Notes: generated by a model not told the origin, from the sequence alone. Shown: positions 9,678 to 20,164, numbered from the stretch's first letter. The stretch is 64,000 nt of DNA from Cephalopachus bancanus (GCA_027257055.1 JAPVLO010000074.1:4045001-4109000); one strand, 5' to 3'. Numbers and translations are program-made.

Positions 9678-10081
9678 TGATATAGTTTGACCATTTGTCC
9701 CCTAAAATCTCATGTCAAAATGTGATCTCCAATATTAAAGGTGGACCCTAGTTGGAGGTGCTCGGGTCACGAGGGTAGAGCCCTCATGAATGGCTTGGTG
9801 CTGTTCTTGAAGTAATGAGTAAGTCTTTGCTCTATTAGTTCATGCAGGAGCTGGTTGTTTAAAAGAGCCTGGCACCTCCTTTCTCTTGGGCTTCCACTCT
9901 CTGAGGATGTGATACGCCAATTGCTTTTGAGCTCTACCATGAGTAAAAGCTTTCTGAGGCCTCATTAGAAGCTGAGCAGATGACTGTGCCATGCAGAACA
10001 ATACCCAGATAAACCCTCTTTTAAAATAAATCACCCAGCCTCAGGTAATCCTCTATAACAATACAAAAACAGACTAACTCA
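9678..10081 (+). mobile_element. MaLR solo LTR (MST/THE1-like), forward strand
   Basis: The LTR begins TGATATAGTTTGACCATTTG and follows the MST/THE1 order: CCTAAAATCTCATGTCAAAA, a GTCACGAGGG block, CCCTCATGAATGGCTTGG, GTTGTTTAAAAGAGCCTGGC, GGCCTCATTAGAAGCTGAGC, and AATAAATCACCCAGCCTCAG near the 3' end. It is about 400 bp, the usual length. No internal sequence follows. The flanking duplication is too decayed to call. Confidence 0.9.
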
Positions 10082-10364
10082 GTCATCTTAAACCATGAGT
10101 TGTTTGAAGAATGAAGAATGCACCAAAGGAGTGTGAGCTTTGATGTTAGGGAGCACTGTGAAGTTTTGAGCAGTGTACCTGTGAATTGTATGTCAGAGAA
10201 ATATAAACAAAACAAATACTGTCTTTCATAAGCCACCATAAGCCACTGTTAAAAGTAATTATGAATCTAATTCTAATCAATACAAGAATTATCTAAATTT
10301 AAATATTTATGTATTTTTTTTTGCTAACCAAGATGATAATGGTACATATAATTTACAGTTTTCT

Positions 10365-10485
10365 ATGTACTAGGTATATGACTAGGCACTTTACAGATAT
10401 TCTGTTTCTTAATCTTCACAATAATCTACAAAAAGATCTACCTGTCTTTTGTATTGGATAAATTTGAAGCTTATAGAACATAAGC
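10365..10485 (-). mobile_element. Possible MIR fragment, reverse strand
   Basis: The block ACTAGGCACTTTACAGATAT followed by TTAATCTTCACAATAATCTA resembles the MIR 3' portion in antisense. It is short and diverged. Confidence 0.4.
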
Positions 10486-10657
10486 ATGCTGCTATAAATT
10501 TTTTAAATATAAATTATTTACTTATAAATTCTTTAGGTACAACAGTTATAAATCTCTTTTTAGCTGCTTAATTCAGAGCTCAACTGAGAAATTTCTATGA
10601 TAACTTATCCTGCAATCAAATGAAGGCAAAAGGACTGATGTAAGAATAATGAAGTGA

Positions 10658-10945
10658 GCCGGGCTCAGTGGCTCAGCCTGTAATCCCGCACCTTTGGGAG
10701 GCTGAGGTGAGTGGATTGCCTGAGCCGCGGGTTCGAGATCCGCCTGGGCAGCGAGACCTCATCTCTACAATAAATCAAAAAATCAGCCGGGCGTAGTAGT
10801 GCATGCCTGTAATTCTGGCTACTCGGAAGGCTGAGGCGGAAGGATCACCGGAGCCCAGCAGGTCGAGGCTGCGGTGGCCGGGAGCGGCCACTGCACTCCA
10901 ATCTGGGCAACCGACTGAGACTCCAACTCAAAAAAAAAAAAAAAA
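10658..10945 (+). mobile_element. Alu (window-type lineage), forward strand
   Basis: Full dimer from GCCGGGCTCAGTGGCTCAGC to a clean run of 17 A. An exact 15-bp target duplication AGAATAATGAAGTGA is present at 10643-10657 and 10946-10960. It carries the derived CTGGGCAGCGAGACCTC first-arm end and CTACAATAAATCAAAAAATC linker. It lies in the L1 3' end that continues at 10961. Confidence 0.97.
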
Positions 10946-10960
10946 AGAATAATGAAGTGA

Positions 10961-11290
10961 TATTGGTCAAAGGATAAAAAGTTTCAGTTGCACAAAATTA
11001 ATAAGTTCTGGAAATCTAATGTGCAGCATAGTAACGAGAGTTAACAAAATTCTATTGTATACTTAAATTTGCTAAGAGCATAGATCTTAAATTATTATGA
11101 ACACACACCCATAAACTCACAAAATGTTAACTTCACAGAGGTGATGAATATGTTAATTAACTTGACTGTGGTGATCTTTACACAATGTATACACAAAGCA
11201 AAACATCATTTTGTATGCCATGAATGTATACAATTTTATATGTCAAAGATGTCTCAATAAAGCGTTTACAATAAAAACACTTGAAAAGAT
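10961..11290 (+). mobile_element. L1M/L1P 3' UTR, forward strand
   Basis: The 3' end of an L1 with AGTTCTGGAAATCTAATGTG, GCTAAGAGCATAGATCTTAA, GAGGTGATGAATATGTTAAT and ATACAATTTTATATGTCAAA before a weak A-rich end. The Alu at 10658 was inserted just upstream. Confidence 0.75.
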
Positions 11291-12544
11291 AAAAGAATGG
11301 CTTGGCTTTTAAATCCACTAATATGCTAATTCATGTTACTCATTACATACAATGCTACATTACATGCAATGTGCTTTTTAAAAGTTATAAAAAAGCTGGA
11401 ATTGTATATCATAAATCTATATTTTAAGCACAGTTAATTTTTACTAAAACCTGATCAGTAATTTGGATAACAGTTTGCTATGACTTACTTTTTTGTGATA
11501 GTGGCATAGTCAGAGATCTTTGAAATGTGCTGTCAATTTAATTCAACATTCTTCCCCTGTTTGACATTTTCTTTGATCACCTTGAAGGATTTTCTCACTT
11601 GAATGAAAGAAACTGAAAAGATGGAAAGGATAAAGACTGCAAGAGCTACAGAAGCAACTGTCAGAGAGGCAAAGAGAAAAAAACAAATCAAAATAACTTC
11701 TTTTAAAAAATGACTTATCACTGAACAAGAGTCTAACTACATAAATAAGTTTGTAGAAAATCATCAGCAAAAACCAATATCTTATCTGTCATTTTAATGT
11801 TTATAAAATAGCAGAAAAGTGAAAATATTAAACATTTTATAAAAAGTTATAGCTTAGAAAATATCTTCATGAACATCAACTGATGAAGGATACTTTCATT
11901 TTGAAGTTTAGGTCACTAAGGTCCCAGGAAAGATTAATTAACTTGCAAGGTCAAATAAAAAGTAATACTAGAACTTAGATGTAAGCCTTGTCTTGACTTC
12001 AAAGTCCACACAACAGATTCTAGTGTTTATGTCACCGTTGTTAAGTGGTGTTGCAGTACATGTTCAGACCTAGAAAGCCCAACTTGTTCCATTAACCCTT
12101 TCCCTAAAGAATTAACTCACAAGCTATCTATTAGGGTAAAGGTGAATTTATTAAAATAATTTGTATTACATGATTTCCATTGAAAGCTTATAATTTCAAT
12201 CTCAAAGACTAAATTTATTAAGTGTAAAGGAGTGAAATTCAGAAATATTTACTGATAGTGAGAAAATGATTGTATTCCAAATCTTTATGTTGATTAAACT
12301 GCTTATTTTGGTTTAGAAATTATGAGGTTCCACAAATTTTCCAAAGTTTGAAGTTGATCAGGCATCTTTACATATGTAAACAAAATTATAGATTTATAAT
12401 TTTTACATGGTTTCAATCCTGTATTTTTCAAAATAGTGAACCAAGCAAATTGGTGATGAATACTTACTGAGTTTTATTATGCACAAGTATTTTAACATGC
12501 ATTATTTGACAAAAATTCTAAAAAGCTGATTCATAGCCTTTGTA
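11291..12544. other. Unassigned sequence with a possible MIR trace
   Basis: No gene or clear repeat is recognised. The segment 11890-12020 (CACTAAGGTCCCAGG, AACTTGCAAGGTCA, ACTTAGATGTAAGCC) has the spacing of an antisense MIR. Two minus-strand open frames near 11540-11770 start in ordinary AT-rich DNA and show no domain. Confidence 0.35.
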
Positions 12545-12866
12545 GATATAATAGCATTCTATTGTTGCTCAACAAATTACCACAAATTTATTAGCTTAAT
12601 AAAGCACACTTATTGTCACATAGTATGTGTAGGTCTGGAGTCAGGACATAGCATAGCTAAGCCCTGCTTTTTTGATCAAGTTTACAGCCAGCTGTGTTCC
12701 TTCTTAAGGCTTGAGTGTCCTCTTTCTAGCTCATACAGTTGTTAGCAAAATTCATTCCCTTGCTGCTCTAAGCCTGAGCTCCTGTTTTCCTGCTGGCTAT
12801 CATGCAGAGATCAGTCTCATTTTCCACTCTGAGTTCTTTGCCATGTGAATCTCCTAAAGGTTGTCA
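12545..12866 (-). mobile_element. MLT1-like MaLR LTR fragment, reverse strand, interrupted by the provirus
   Basis: Antisense MLT1 3' half: TTGTTGCTCAACAAATTACC, ACAAATTTATTAGCTTAATA, a 'GGTCTGGAGTCAG' block and 'TGTGTTCCTTCTTAAGGC'. The provirus is inserted at its inner edge, after GTCA at 12863-12866. Homology beyond the provirus is not evident. Confidence 0.55.
12863..12866. repeat. Target-site duplication of the provirus, left copy
   Basis: GTCA directly before the TG of the 5' LTR matches GTCA at 20963-20966 after the CA of the 3' LTR. A 4-bp duplication is the usual signature of gammaretroviral integrase. Confidence 0.85.
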
Positions 12867-13188
12867 TGTGGCAGAGAGGGGCTAAAAGCAGTTAATGTTA
12901 TTCCTTTTTAAAAATCAACCTGCAAGCTCTAAACCTACTAGACACAGAACATGAGAAAACCAAATAGTCACAAGCTGCTTTCCTAGAAATGCAAGCTAGT
13001 AATTGATTCACAACCTTATCCCCCGCATCCTCTCTTTGTGAAGTTATTGGTTTACAACCCCTGCTTGTCATGTGTACACTGGAGATAATTTGTTCTCTGA
13101 AAATCTGGTTTTGCTAGATACCACCTTGCAAATTCCAATAAAAAATGTTTAGCTATACAACGTGACCCCCCTCCCTTCCCTAACCTAA

Positions 13189-13197
13189 TATATAAAA
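13189..13197 (+). promoter_or_regulatory. TATA box of the 5' LTR
   Basis: TATATAAAA lies 77 bases upstream of the poly(A) signal, as expected for a short R region. At the equivalent place the 3' LTR has ATACAAAA. Confidence 0.75.
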
Positions 13198-13265
13198 CCC
13201 CTCTCCTCTTTCTTTGGTTTGCTCAGCCTTGGAGCATTAGCTTGCTGAGTCATGCCAGTGGTGCT

Positions 13266-13271
13266 AATAAA
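13266..13271 (+). promoter_or_regulatory. Poly(A) signal of the 5' LTR
   Basis: AATAAA about 55 bases before the LTR end. The 3' LTR reads GTTAAATG here, so the signal that would normally end the viral transcript is gone. Confidence 0.7.
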
Positions 13272-13330
13272 ACGCTACTTACTAAGATAACCTTGGTGTC
13301 ATGGTCTTTCTGTTTTCCTGCAACATTTAT

Positions 13331-13348
13331 TGGTGCATTGACCAGGAA
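13331..13348 (+). other. Retroviral primer-binding site
   Basis: TGGTGCATTGACCAGGAA begins five bases after the 5' LTR. The TGGTGC start and partial TGAC/GGA matches are closest to the tRNA-His type primer sites known in some human class I ERVs, but mutations leave the tRNA assignment uncertain. Confidence 0.6.
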
Positions 13349-14090
13349 ATGGAGAGTTCGGAGACAGTGTGTTCCACTTCCTTTGTCATGGGGGTATGAT
13401 CTCCAGGTAGACAGGAAAGGCAATCTTGCCTGGTGTGCAGCAGACTTTTTGATCCATAGGTGGGAGACCCCCTTCCCCCTCTCCCAGTGCACCGAGGCTC
13501 GGATCTCAAGAGCACAACAGGGATGCAAAAAAGGTATGGGAACTGGTGTGAGTAGCACTGCCTGATGGAAAGGGTAGGAACAAGGGCCTTTGCATAGACC
13601 TGCCAGTAGATGGCAGAAAGGGAACTTGATCACCTTCTGGAGAATGCTAGTAGTCTCCAATCTGAAGGAAAAGACGGAAAGGCAGTGGAAGGAAACGCTA
13701 TCTCAAGATGAACATGTTGACTCCTAGGATTAGGGTGGAGGACTGGAGAATGTGCTGCGTAATTGTGTGTGAATGAGATGTATAGCAGAGGGGTTCCAAC
13801 CTGACCAAAGGGCCAAAGCAAGTGTTGAGTCCCGATCTAAGCCAGTGACGACCTCACTGACCCCAGCCCCGTCATAGTGTTGGTCTGGGGTGGGGGTTTA
13901 TACCAACCTGCCAATTGCTAAGAGGTGTCTGAAATATCTCTGTGAGGAGTATGGCTGGAGGAGGATGAAGCAACTGTTTCCCATACCCCTCGTTTCCTTA
14001 TTTATGTGAGTGTACTGTCTGTTGGGGGAGTAAATGGGTGGAAACCAAAGTAAGAATACCCCTCTTGATTGTATACTTAAGAACTTTGAC
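13349..14090 (+). other. Proviral leader between primer site and gag
   Basis: This is the untranslated leader of the provirus. It is less AT-rich than the surrounding host DNA. Open frames on both strands (13242-13660) lack viral or cellular domains and cross the LTR boundary, so they are not genes. A CTCF-like motif lies at 13603-13616. Confidence 0.6.
13603..13616 (+). promoter_or_regulatory. CTCF core-motif match
   Basis: CCAGTAGATGGCAG fits the degenerate CTCF core CCASYAGRKGGCRS at every position. It lies in the proviral leader. A single match in 64 kb can arise by chance, so occupancy is unproven. Confidence 0.4.
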
Positions 14091-15710
14091 AAATGTTTCT
14101 GTGGAGATTGTTATGGTGTCAAATTGTCTCGGAGAATGCTCCATACGCTCTGTGAAATAGATTGGTCCTCTTTCAGGGTTGGATAGCTACCAGAGGGATC
14201 CTTAGAAAGAAAAATCATTAGGAGAATATATGGAATTACAGTAGGAGAGCCAGGTCACCCAGACCAATTCCCTTACATCGACTGTTGGCAGGATGCACTC
14301 CTTGCATGGCCCTCTTGGCTAAAAGCTTGCTGGGAAGACAATTGCAAAATTAGGTAGCCCTCAAAATAGCCCATCCAAATGCCCATCAGAGTCTGATTAG
14401 TTGGCTGACAAGTGGTGTTAGCTGATAAACCAGAAATCCCATCACCTTAATCTCCAGTCCACCCACCATTGCCACCTGCTCCAATGGCATCAGCCATGGT
14501 TAGAGGCTCACAATTGAAATGCACCCCTAAGCCTAGTATGTCTCTTAAACAATCAGAGGCCACACCCAAACCATCTGTTCTGACTCCCCACACCCCACCC
14601 AGAAAGCAGCTGCCAGAATGCATTTCTGACTTTGCATCAGGGAAATGTCATGGTGCCTTCCAGATGCCACTAGGGATACTAGGGGACCTATTTATTATGA
14701 TCAAGGAGGCCAGATCCAAGGTGGAAAACACACATTTGTGTACTAGCTTTTCACCATCACAGACCTCCTAAATTGGAAAAATCATACGCCGTCCTTCACA
14801 GAAAAGCTTCAGGCTATGATTGACTTAATACAGTCCATTATCCAGACCCAGAGACCAACCTGGGTGGACTGCCACCAATTCCTCCTGACGCTATTCAATA
14901 CTGAAGAGCACTGGAGAATTACACAGGGGGTCATAAAATGGCTAAAGGAACATGCCCCATCTGGAGCACTTAACACCCAGGCATATGCCCAAAATCAGTT
15001 CCCAAAGGAGGACCCCCAATGGGAACCCAACAGCACCCAGGGGCTGCAAATGCTTGAACAGTATCAGGAGGCCCTCCTAGGATGTATGAGAGAAGGAAGG
15101 AAAAGGGCCATGAATATGAACAAGGTCTCTGAGGTGTTCCAGGGAGCAGATGAGAGCCCAAGCCAATTCTATGACAGACTCTGTGAAGTCTTCCAGCTAT
15201 AAAACCCCTTTGATCCAGAGAAAACTGAAAATCAGCATATGGTAAACGCAACTTTTGTCGGACAGTCCCAGGGGGATATTCGACATAAGCTACAAAAACT
15301 ATAGGACTTTGCTGGAATGAATGTTAGCCAGCTGCTAGAAGTTGTCACTAAAGTGTACATTAACCAAGATAAAGAGGCCCAAGAAGAGGCAGACCAAAGG
15401 CAGAAAAAGAAAATGGCCATGCTTGCTGCTGTCATTGCAGGGTACCAGATAACAGACCCACTGGGAGGAAGCAGAGACAGAGGTAGGGGAAGAAGACAGC
15501 CAGGTCAGCAGTTTCCCAAAGTGAGGCCTGGGCCACCTCAGCCTACCCAGGGACCCCTGAACTCCATCTATCAACCTACACAAGGGACATCACAACCCCC
15601 TATGAAGTTAGGGAGAAACCAGTATGCCTATTGTTACTAAGAAGGTCACCAGAAAGTTGAATGCACCCAACAAACAGCTGATGAGAAAGCCTAACAGAAA
15701 ATTGGCCCAC
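14091..15710 (+). pseudogene. gag: Endogenous retroviral gag, degenerate
   Basis: Gag would form the capsid; this copy is dead. Matrix-like sequence is visible near 14125-14325 (a CEIDW segment, then GHPDQFPYID) with a stop and frame shifts. The capsid part is best kept in the frame at 14816-15202 and after its stop. It includes the major homology region QGADESPSQFYDRL at 15140-15181. Further stops lie at about 15200 and 15301. A zinc knuckle of spacing X2-X4-X4 is at 15623-15664, but its first Cys is Tyr and a TAA at 15638-15640 lies inside it. The pattern is gammaretroviral (one knuckle, this capsid type). It lies upstream of protease in the normal order. Confidence 0.9.
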
Positions 15711-15779
15711 AAGGCTTCACTTACCAACAGGACCCACCGGCTCCTAACGGCTTTGTGGACCTGGTCTCTATGGAAGGAC

Positions 15780-16130
15780 TGCAATAAGAATAGGCCAGAC
15801 CAAGCTCCCTACTATCTTTAGGTCCCCAGGAGCATATGGTCAGCATGACAGTAGGGGACCAATATATGTACTTCATGGTCGACACAGGAGCTGAAGACTC
15901 CTTCATCACCCAGTCTGTGGGTCTTTCTTCCAAAAATGGGCTAATGTTATGGGAGTCACTGGGCGTCAAGCCGTACATCCCTTCATGGTGCCTCGATGCT
16001 GCACAGTTGGGAACCATGAGGTCATACAAGAGTTCCTGTATCTCCCAGATTGCCCTATAGTCCCACAACTTTAAAGGGACAAGACCTCCTCCTGGGAAAG
16101 CTTTGAGCTCAGATGACCTTTGACTCTCCT
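15780..16130 (+). pseudogene. pro: Endogenous retroviral protease (pro), degenerate
   Basis: Aspartic protease of the provirus. In the open frame at 15836-16060 the catalytic triad Asp-Thr-Gly is intact at 15881-15889 (context FMVDTGAEDSF). The rest of the domain drifts out of frame, and the open frame ends at 16060, so a dimer-forming enzyme could not be made. It is placed between gag and RT, as in gammaretroviruses. Confidence 0.85.
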
Positions 16131-16199
16131 AATCACATAACTCTGAAATTAGGAGGCCTAGAGGCTAAAATCATGACCCTCACTGTTCCCAAGGAAGAG

Positions 16200-17265
16200 G
16201 AATGGTGGCTCTACAACCTAAAGGAGACCTCACAAAAATCTCCAAAGCTGCCATTTTGAGTACCAGGAGTGTGAGCAGAGGACAATCCTCCAGGACTGGC
16301 AAGAAACATAGTCCTCTGTGATTGTGGAACTAAAGCCAGGGGGTGAGTCAGTCCATCAGAGGCAGTACTTCACCCTACACAAAGCACAAATAGGAATCCA
16401 CAAGCACCTGGAGAGGCTCTCGTATTATTGTATCGTCCGGTTGTGTCAGTCTGCTTGGAATATGCTTCTGTTGCCGGTGCAGAAGCCAGGCACGGACAAC
16501 TACTGACTGATTCAATACTTGTGAGCCACAAAGTAGGTTGCGGACACTCTACACCCCTTTGTCCCAAACCCATATACACTGCTGGGTCTCATCCCTGCTG
16601 AGGCTGCTATCTTCACCTGCTTGGACCTTTCTTCTGCATCTGTCTGGCCCTAAGAAGCCAGTCGATCTTCGCTTTCCAATGGGAGAACCCCAAAAATGGC
16701 ACCAAGGGACAGTTAACTTGGACCCGACTATTCCAAGGATTCAAGAATTCTCCAACCATCTTTGGTAGGGCACTAGCCTCAGATTTAAAAGCCTTTCCAG
16801 CACACCAGTGTGACCATACCTTGCTCCAGCCTATAGATGACTTACTGTTGGCAGGACCAACCTGGAAAGCTGTGCAAGGGGCACAACTCCTTACCCTCCT
16901 ATGGAAGGCAGGCTACAAGTTCTCAAAGAAAAAAGCCCAAATATATCAGGGAAAAGTTAGATATCTAGGTTTTCATTTTTCCCAAGACCAGCGCCACCTT
17001 GGCCCTGGTAAGAAACAGGCAGTGTGTTCAATACCAGTCCCAACTACCCAGTGTCAAATCTTGGAGTTTTGGGGGACTGCAGGGTTCTGCAAAATGTGAA
17101 TACCTAACTTTTCCATCATGGCAAAACCCCTCTGTGAAGCCACAAAGGGGGGTGAGTGGGAGCCTCTGCTATGGAAAAAAATTCAGCCACAGGCCTTTGA
17201 ACAAATTAAACAGGCCCTCATCAATGCACCTGGTCTGGGACTCCCAGTTGTAACTAAGTAAGTTA
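16200..17265 (+). pseudogene. pol: Endogenous retroviral reverse transcriptase, degenerate
   Basis: RT fragments appear in order across several frames: a QYFTLHKAQ-type fingers segment near 16362, LLPVQKPGTDNY with a stop at about 16503, a palm segment broken by a frame shift near 16600-16750, the active-site region at 16821-16850, RYLGFHFSQDQ near 16962, and a connection segment (APGLGLP) near 17230. The YxDD box is at 16830-16841: both Asp codons persist but the Tyr-x pair reads Pro-Ile. RNase H does not follow (see the junction at 17262-17330). Confidence 0.85.
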
Positions 17266-17330
17266 CGCCAAAAGACTCATTTAGGCTGGATCCAGCTTCT
17301 GCCAATAGTACTTCTAAGGGTAAGGTCTAG
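17262..17330. other. Internal deletion junction in pol
   Basis: RT connection sequence to the left is followed within about 70 bases by the C-terminal part of integrase (TGFSPFEILYGQPPPL, frame near 17345). RNase H, the integrase zinc-binding domain and the catalytic core are absent. The loss is of the order of 1.5-2 kb judged from normal gammaretroviral pol length. Confidence 0.75.
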
Positions 17331-17830
17331 TCCCACAAAACAAACAGGTTTCTCACCTTTTGAAATCCTTTATGGGCAGCCACCTCCTCTTGTTAAGGGC
17401 ATACAGGGAGATTTAAAGGAGTTAGGAAATCTTACTCTAAAACAACAAATGCAAGCCTTAGGTTCAGCCTTAAATGCCATCCATTATCAAGTCAGAGAAT
17501 GGCTACCAATTAATTTAACTACCAATGCCCATTCTTTTAAACCAGGTGATATGGAATGTACAGCCTCTAAAACCCCTCCGGAGGGGCCTATTTACTGTCC
17601 TTTTGTCTACCCCAACTGCAGTCAAAGTAGCTAAAATAGTTCCCTGGATCCATTACAACAGAGTTAAGACTGCCTCCCAGGACTGGGAGTGCACCACAAA
17701 TCTGTTGGCTCCCCTTAAGGTGACCCTACAGAAACTCATCGAGACTGACAGAAAACCCAAAACAGACTCCCCAAGCCCTGCTCTAGCCACTCTGGGGCTG
17801 GCTAGTCTACACACGGCTGAAGTTTGAGGA
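17331..17830 (+). pseudogene. pol: Endogenous retroviral integrase C-terminal remnant
   Basis: Homology to the gammaretroviral integrase end is clear: FEILYGQPPPLVKG near 17357, LGNLTLKQQMQALGSALN near 17425-17480, then after a frame change PLKPLRRGLFTVLLSTPTAV near 17561 and KIVPWIHYNRVK near 17633. The shift lies near 17550, between the frames at 17449 and 17525. The catalytic DDE core is missing, so no integration activity is possible. Confidence 0.85.
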
Positions 17831-18005
17831 TCTATCCGCCATTCTTCAGCCACACACTGGATGCTGTCTCATCTATGCAAGGTAGAAGCTTGAGGACTCA
17901 ACGGAATCACCACCTTACTTTCAAGATCCATTGGCTTTGCTTCAGTCACACACGAGACGCTGGCTGATCTACACATGGCAGAAGCTTGAGGACTCAATGG
18001 AATCA
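17800..18005 (+). repeat. Three degenerate repeats at the pol-env junction
   Basis: A motif of the form CTACACATGGCAGAAGCTTG followed by AGGACTCAA occurs at about 17807-17832 (diverged), 17871-17900 and 17965-17994. The copies are preceded by TTCAGCCACACAC or TTCAGTCACACAC. Spacing is unequal, about 67 and 93 bases. They lie after the integrase remnant, before env. Confidence 0.65.
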
Positions 18006-18778
18006 GCATCTTACTGATAAGCCATTGTTTGGCTTTATCAGACTTTGTATTTGCCAATTGCTGTACTGTTTGTCATTTTATTTGCTATAGAACTGTCTTT
18101 ATTTGCTTTAGGACTGACAGAGTCGAACCCTACAAATTGGACATGTTGGGAAAAAAGTCTCGCTGTCGTTCCTGTTCTTTCTTATAATAGAAATCTTTCT
18201 TGTGCTTTTATGTACTTCTGCCTAATTTGGATATCTATCACTTCTCCCTCACACCCAGCATGTAAATGTACAGAAACTATCTGGCCAGATGTAAAAGTCT
18301 TCCATCATTATTCATCCCAATCAGAAATTTGTTATACTGATAAACATATCTGTACCCATAATGGTCAGCTGTACTTTACTGGATTATCAAAACAGAGCTA
18401 GCAGTGCACTAAAGCTGGTGTTATAGCCTGTAGCACCCTCAGAAGCACACATTGGGTTTGTTGGGATCTCATCCCTGCACCGAAAGCCAAGAAACTACTT
18501 AAAGAAGTTGTACAATTTATAACTCCCCCAGCTACCCAACAGCCAAAGTTAACCCCCTTCCCTCAACCATGGGAAGTAGGGCAAAATGTGTTTATAAATT
18601 TGGTTAAAAACATAGCCCGGACACTTGTTGTCACCAATTGTTGAGTATGTGGAGGAGCCCTAATGACTGAAGAATGGCCTTGGAAAGGAACTAGTCTTGA
18701 TGTATACCAGCTCCTTGAATGGAACAATTCTGTAACTGTTAGAACAGGCAACCGACCCTCAAAAATGGGTCCTCTATA

Positions 18779-19068
18779 GCTGGGTTCAGTGGCTCTGCCT
18801 GTAATCCTGTGCCTTGGGAGGCTGAGGTGAGTGGATTGCCTGAGCTCATGGGTTCGAGACCCGCCTGGGCAACTTGGTGAGACCTCATCTCTATAATAAA
18901 TCAAAAAATTAGCTGGGTGTGGTAGTGCACGCCTGTAGTTCCAGCTACTTGAAAGGCTGAGGCAGAAGGATCGCCAGATCCTAGCAGGTCGAGACTGCAG
19001 TGGCCGGGAGCAGCCACTGCACTCCAGTCTGGGAGACAGAGTGAGACTCCAATTCAAAAAAAAAAAAA
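18779..19068 (+). mobile_element. Alu in env, forward strand
   Basis: A dimeric Alu from GCTGGGTTCAGTGGCTCTGC to a run of 13 A. The flanks GGGTCCTCTATA (ending 18778) and GGATCCTCTCCT (from 19069) are an imperfect target duplication. It keeps the longer GGGCAACTTGGTGAGACCTC arm, so it belongs with the older copies. It makes a long spurious minus-strand open frame at 18563-19084. Confidence 0.95.
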
Positions 19069-19163
19069 AGGATCCTCTCCTCAAAAATAATTGGAGAAGA
19101 CTGCTTAAGCAGAGTGGGCCCTGCTTATACTCAATGGGTAGGAGAAACTCTTTGCAAAAGAAT

Positions 19164-19444
19164 TTTTTTTTTTTTGAGTTGGAGTCTCACTCTATCACCC
19201 AGACTGAAGTGCAGTGGCCGCTCCCGGCCACCGCAACCTTGACTTGCTGGGCTCCAGTGATCCTTCCATCTCAGCCTTCCAAGTAGCTGGAACTACAGAT
19301 GTGTGCTACCGTGCCGGCTAATTTTTTGATTTATTGTAGAGATGAGATCTCACCAGGTGGGTCTTGAACCCGTGGGCTCAGGCAATCCACTCTCCTCAGC
19401 CTCCCAAAGACATGGGATTACAGGCTAAGCCACCAAGCCCGGCT
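19164..19444 (-). mobile_element. Alu in env, reverse strand
   Basis: A T tail and GAGTTGGAGTCTCACTCTAT, then the Alu complement to AAGCCCGGCT. An exact 10-bp duplication GCAAAAGAAT occurs at 19154-19163 and 19446-19455. It has a shortened first-arm end (CTCACCAGGTGGGTC). It lies about 95 bp from the previous Alu in opposite orientation. Confidence 0.95.
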
Positions 19445-20134
19445 CGCAAAAGAATATTATAGTGGAATTCAACCTACCAAACCTGGTGACCAACAAGGCC
19501 TGCTTGGTATTGGGCACCTGCTAATGCAACTAAATCTTCTCAATGTACTATTGTCACCCAAACTATAAGTAACTATACAGTACTATTCGCTGAAGAAGCT
19601 AACCCGTTATGAGTAAAAGCTGGACAAAACCTGTCCTCTGTAAATCTAGATCTCTGGAAAGCCCCTAAAGGGCTGTTTTGGATATGTGGAAAGGTTGCAT
19701 ATATCCAGCTCCCAGCGCTATGGAAAGGCACATATACCATAGGAATAATCCGGCCAGGATTTTTCCTTCTGCCTAACCCAAAGGGAGATGAACTGGGCAT
19801 CCCCCTTTATCAGCGTCTCAAAATTCAGAATGCTCAATCTCATGATCAAACTCTTACTATAGGAGGGACCCAGGTTTGGAAAGATGATGAATGGCCACCT
19901 CAGAGAATTATAGATATTTATAGCCCAGTGACGTGGGCACAAGATGGAAATTGGGGATACTGCACAATTATATATATGCTAAATCACATTATCAGGTTAC
20001 ATGCTGTCTTAGAAGTTATAACTAATCAAAAAATCATGGCTTTTGAGCTTGCTGCTCAACAAGCCCAAATGCGTGCTTCCATTTATCAGAACTGCCTAGC
20101 TTTGGACTACCTCCTAGCAGAAGAAGGAGGAGTA

Positions 20135-20164
20135 TGTGGTAAATTTAATAGCTCTGACTGTTGT
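20135..20164 (+). other. Env transmembrane cysteine motif (C-X7-CC)
   Basis: Cys codons at 20135-20137, 20159-20161 and 20162-20164 are separated by seven residues and then none. In many gammaretroviruses this motif (CX6CC) forms a disulfide with the surface subunit. The extra residue may be a family trait or a mutation. Confidence 0.6.

Larger units (their letters stand above)
12867..13325 (+). mobile_element. 5' LTR of class I endogenous retrovirus
   Basis: The 459-bp LTR runs from TGTGGCAGAGAGG to GCAACA and pairs with the 458-bp LTR at 20505-20962. By eye the two differ at roughly 65 positions (about 14 percent), implying a provirus tens of millions of years old. This copy keeps a TATA box (13189-13197) and AATAAA (13266-13271); the 3' copy has lost both. 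Confidence 0.95.

Noticed and set aside
13250..13660. 136-codon minus-strand open frame, and a 107-codon forward frame over the same bases
   Set aside because: Both cross the 5' LTR end and the viral leader; neither shows a domain and each is the shadow of the other.
15836..16060. Open protease frame with an intact DTG as a possible domesticated enzyme
   Set aside because: The frame is only 74 codons, lacks the C-terminal half of the domain, and has no promoter or splice evidence.
18563..19084. 173-codon minus-strand open frame
   Set aside because: It runs through an Alu in antisense plus decayed env; Alu complements regularly give such Ser/Pro/Leu-rich frames.
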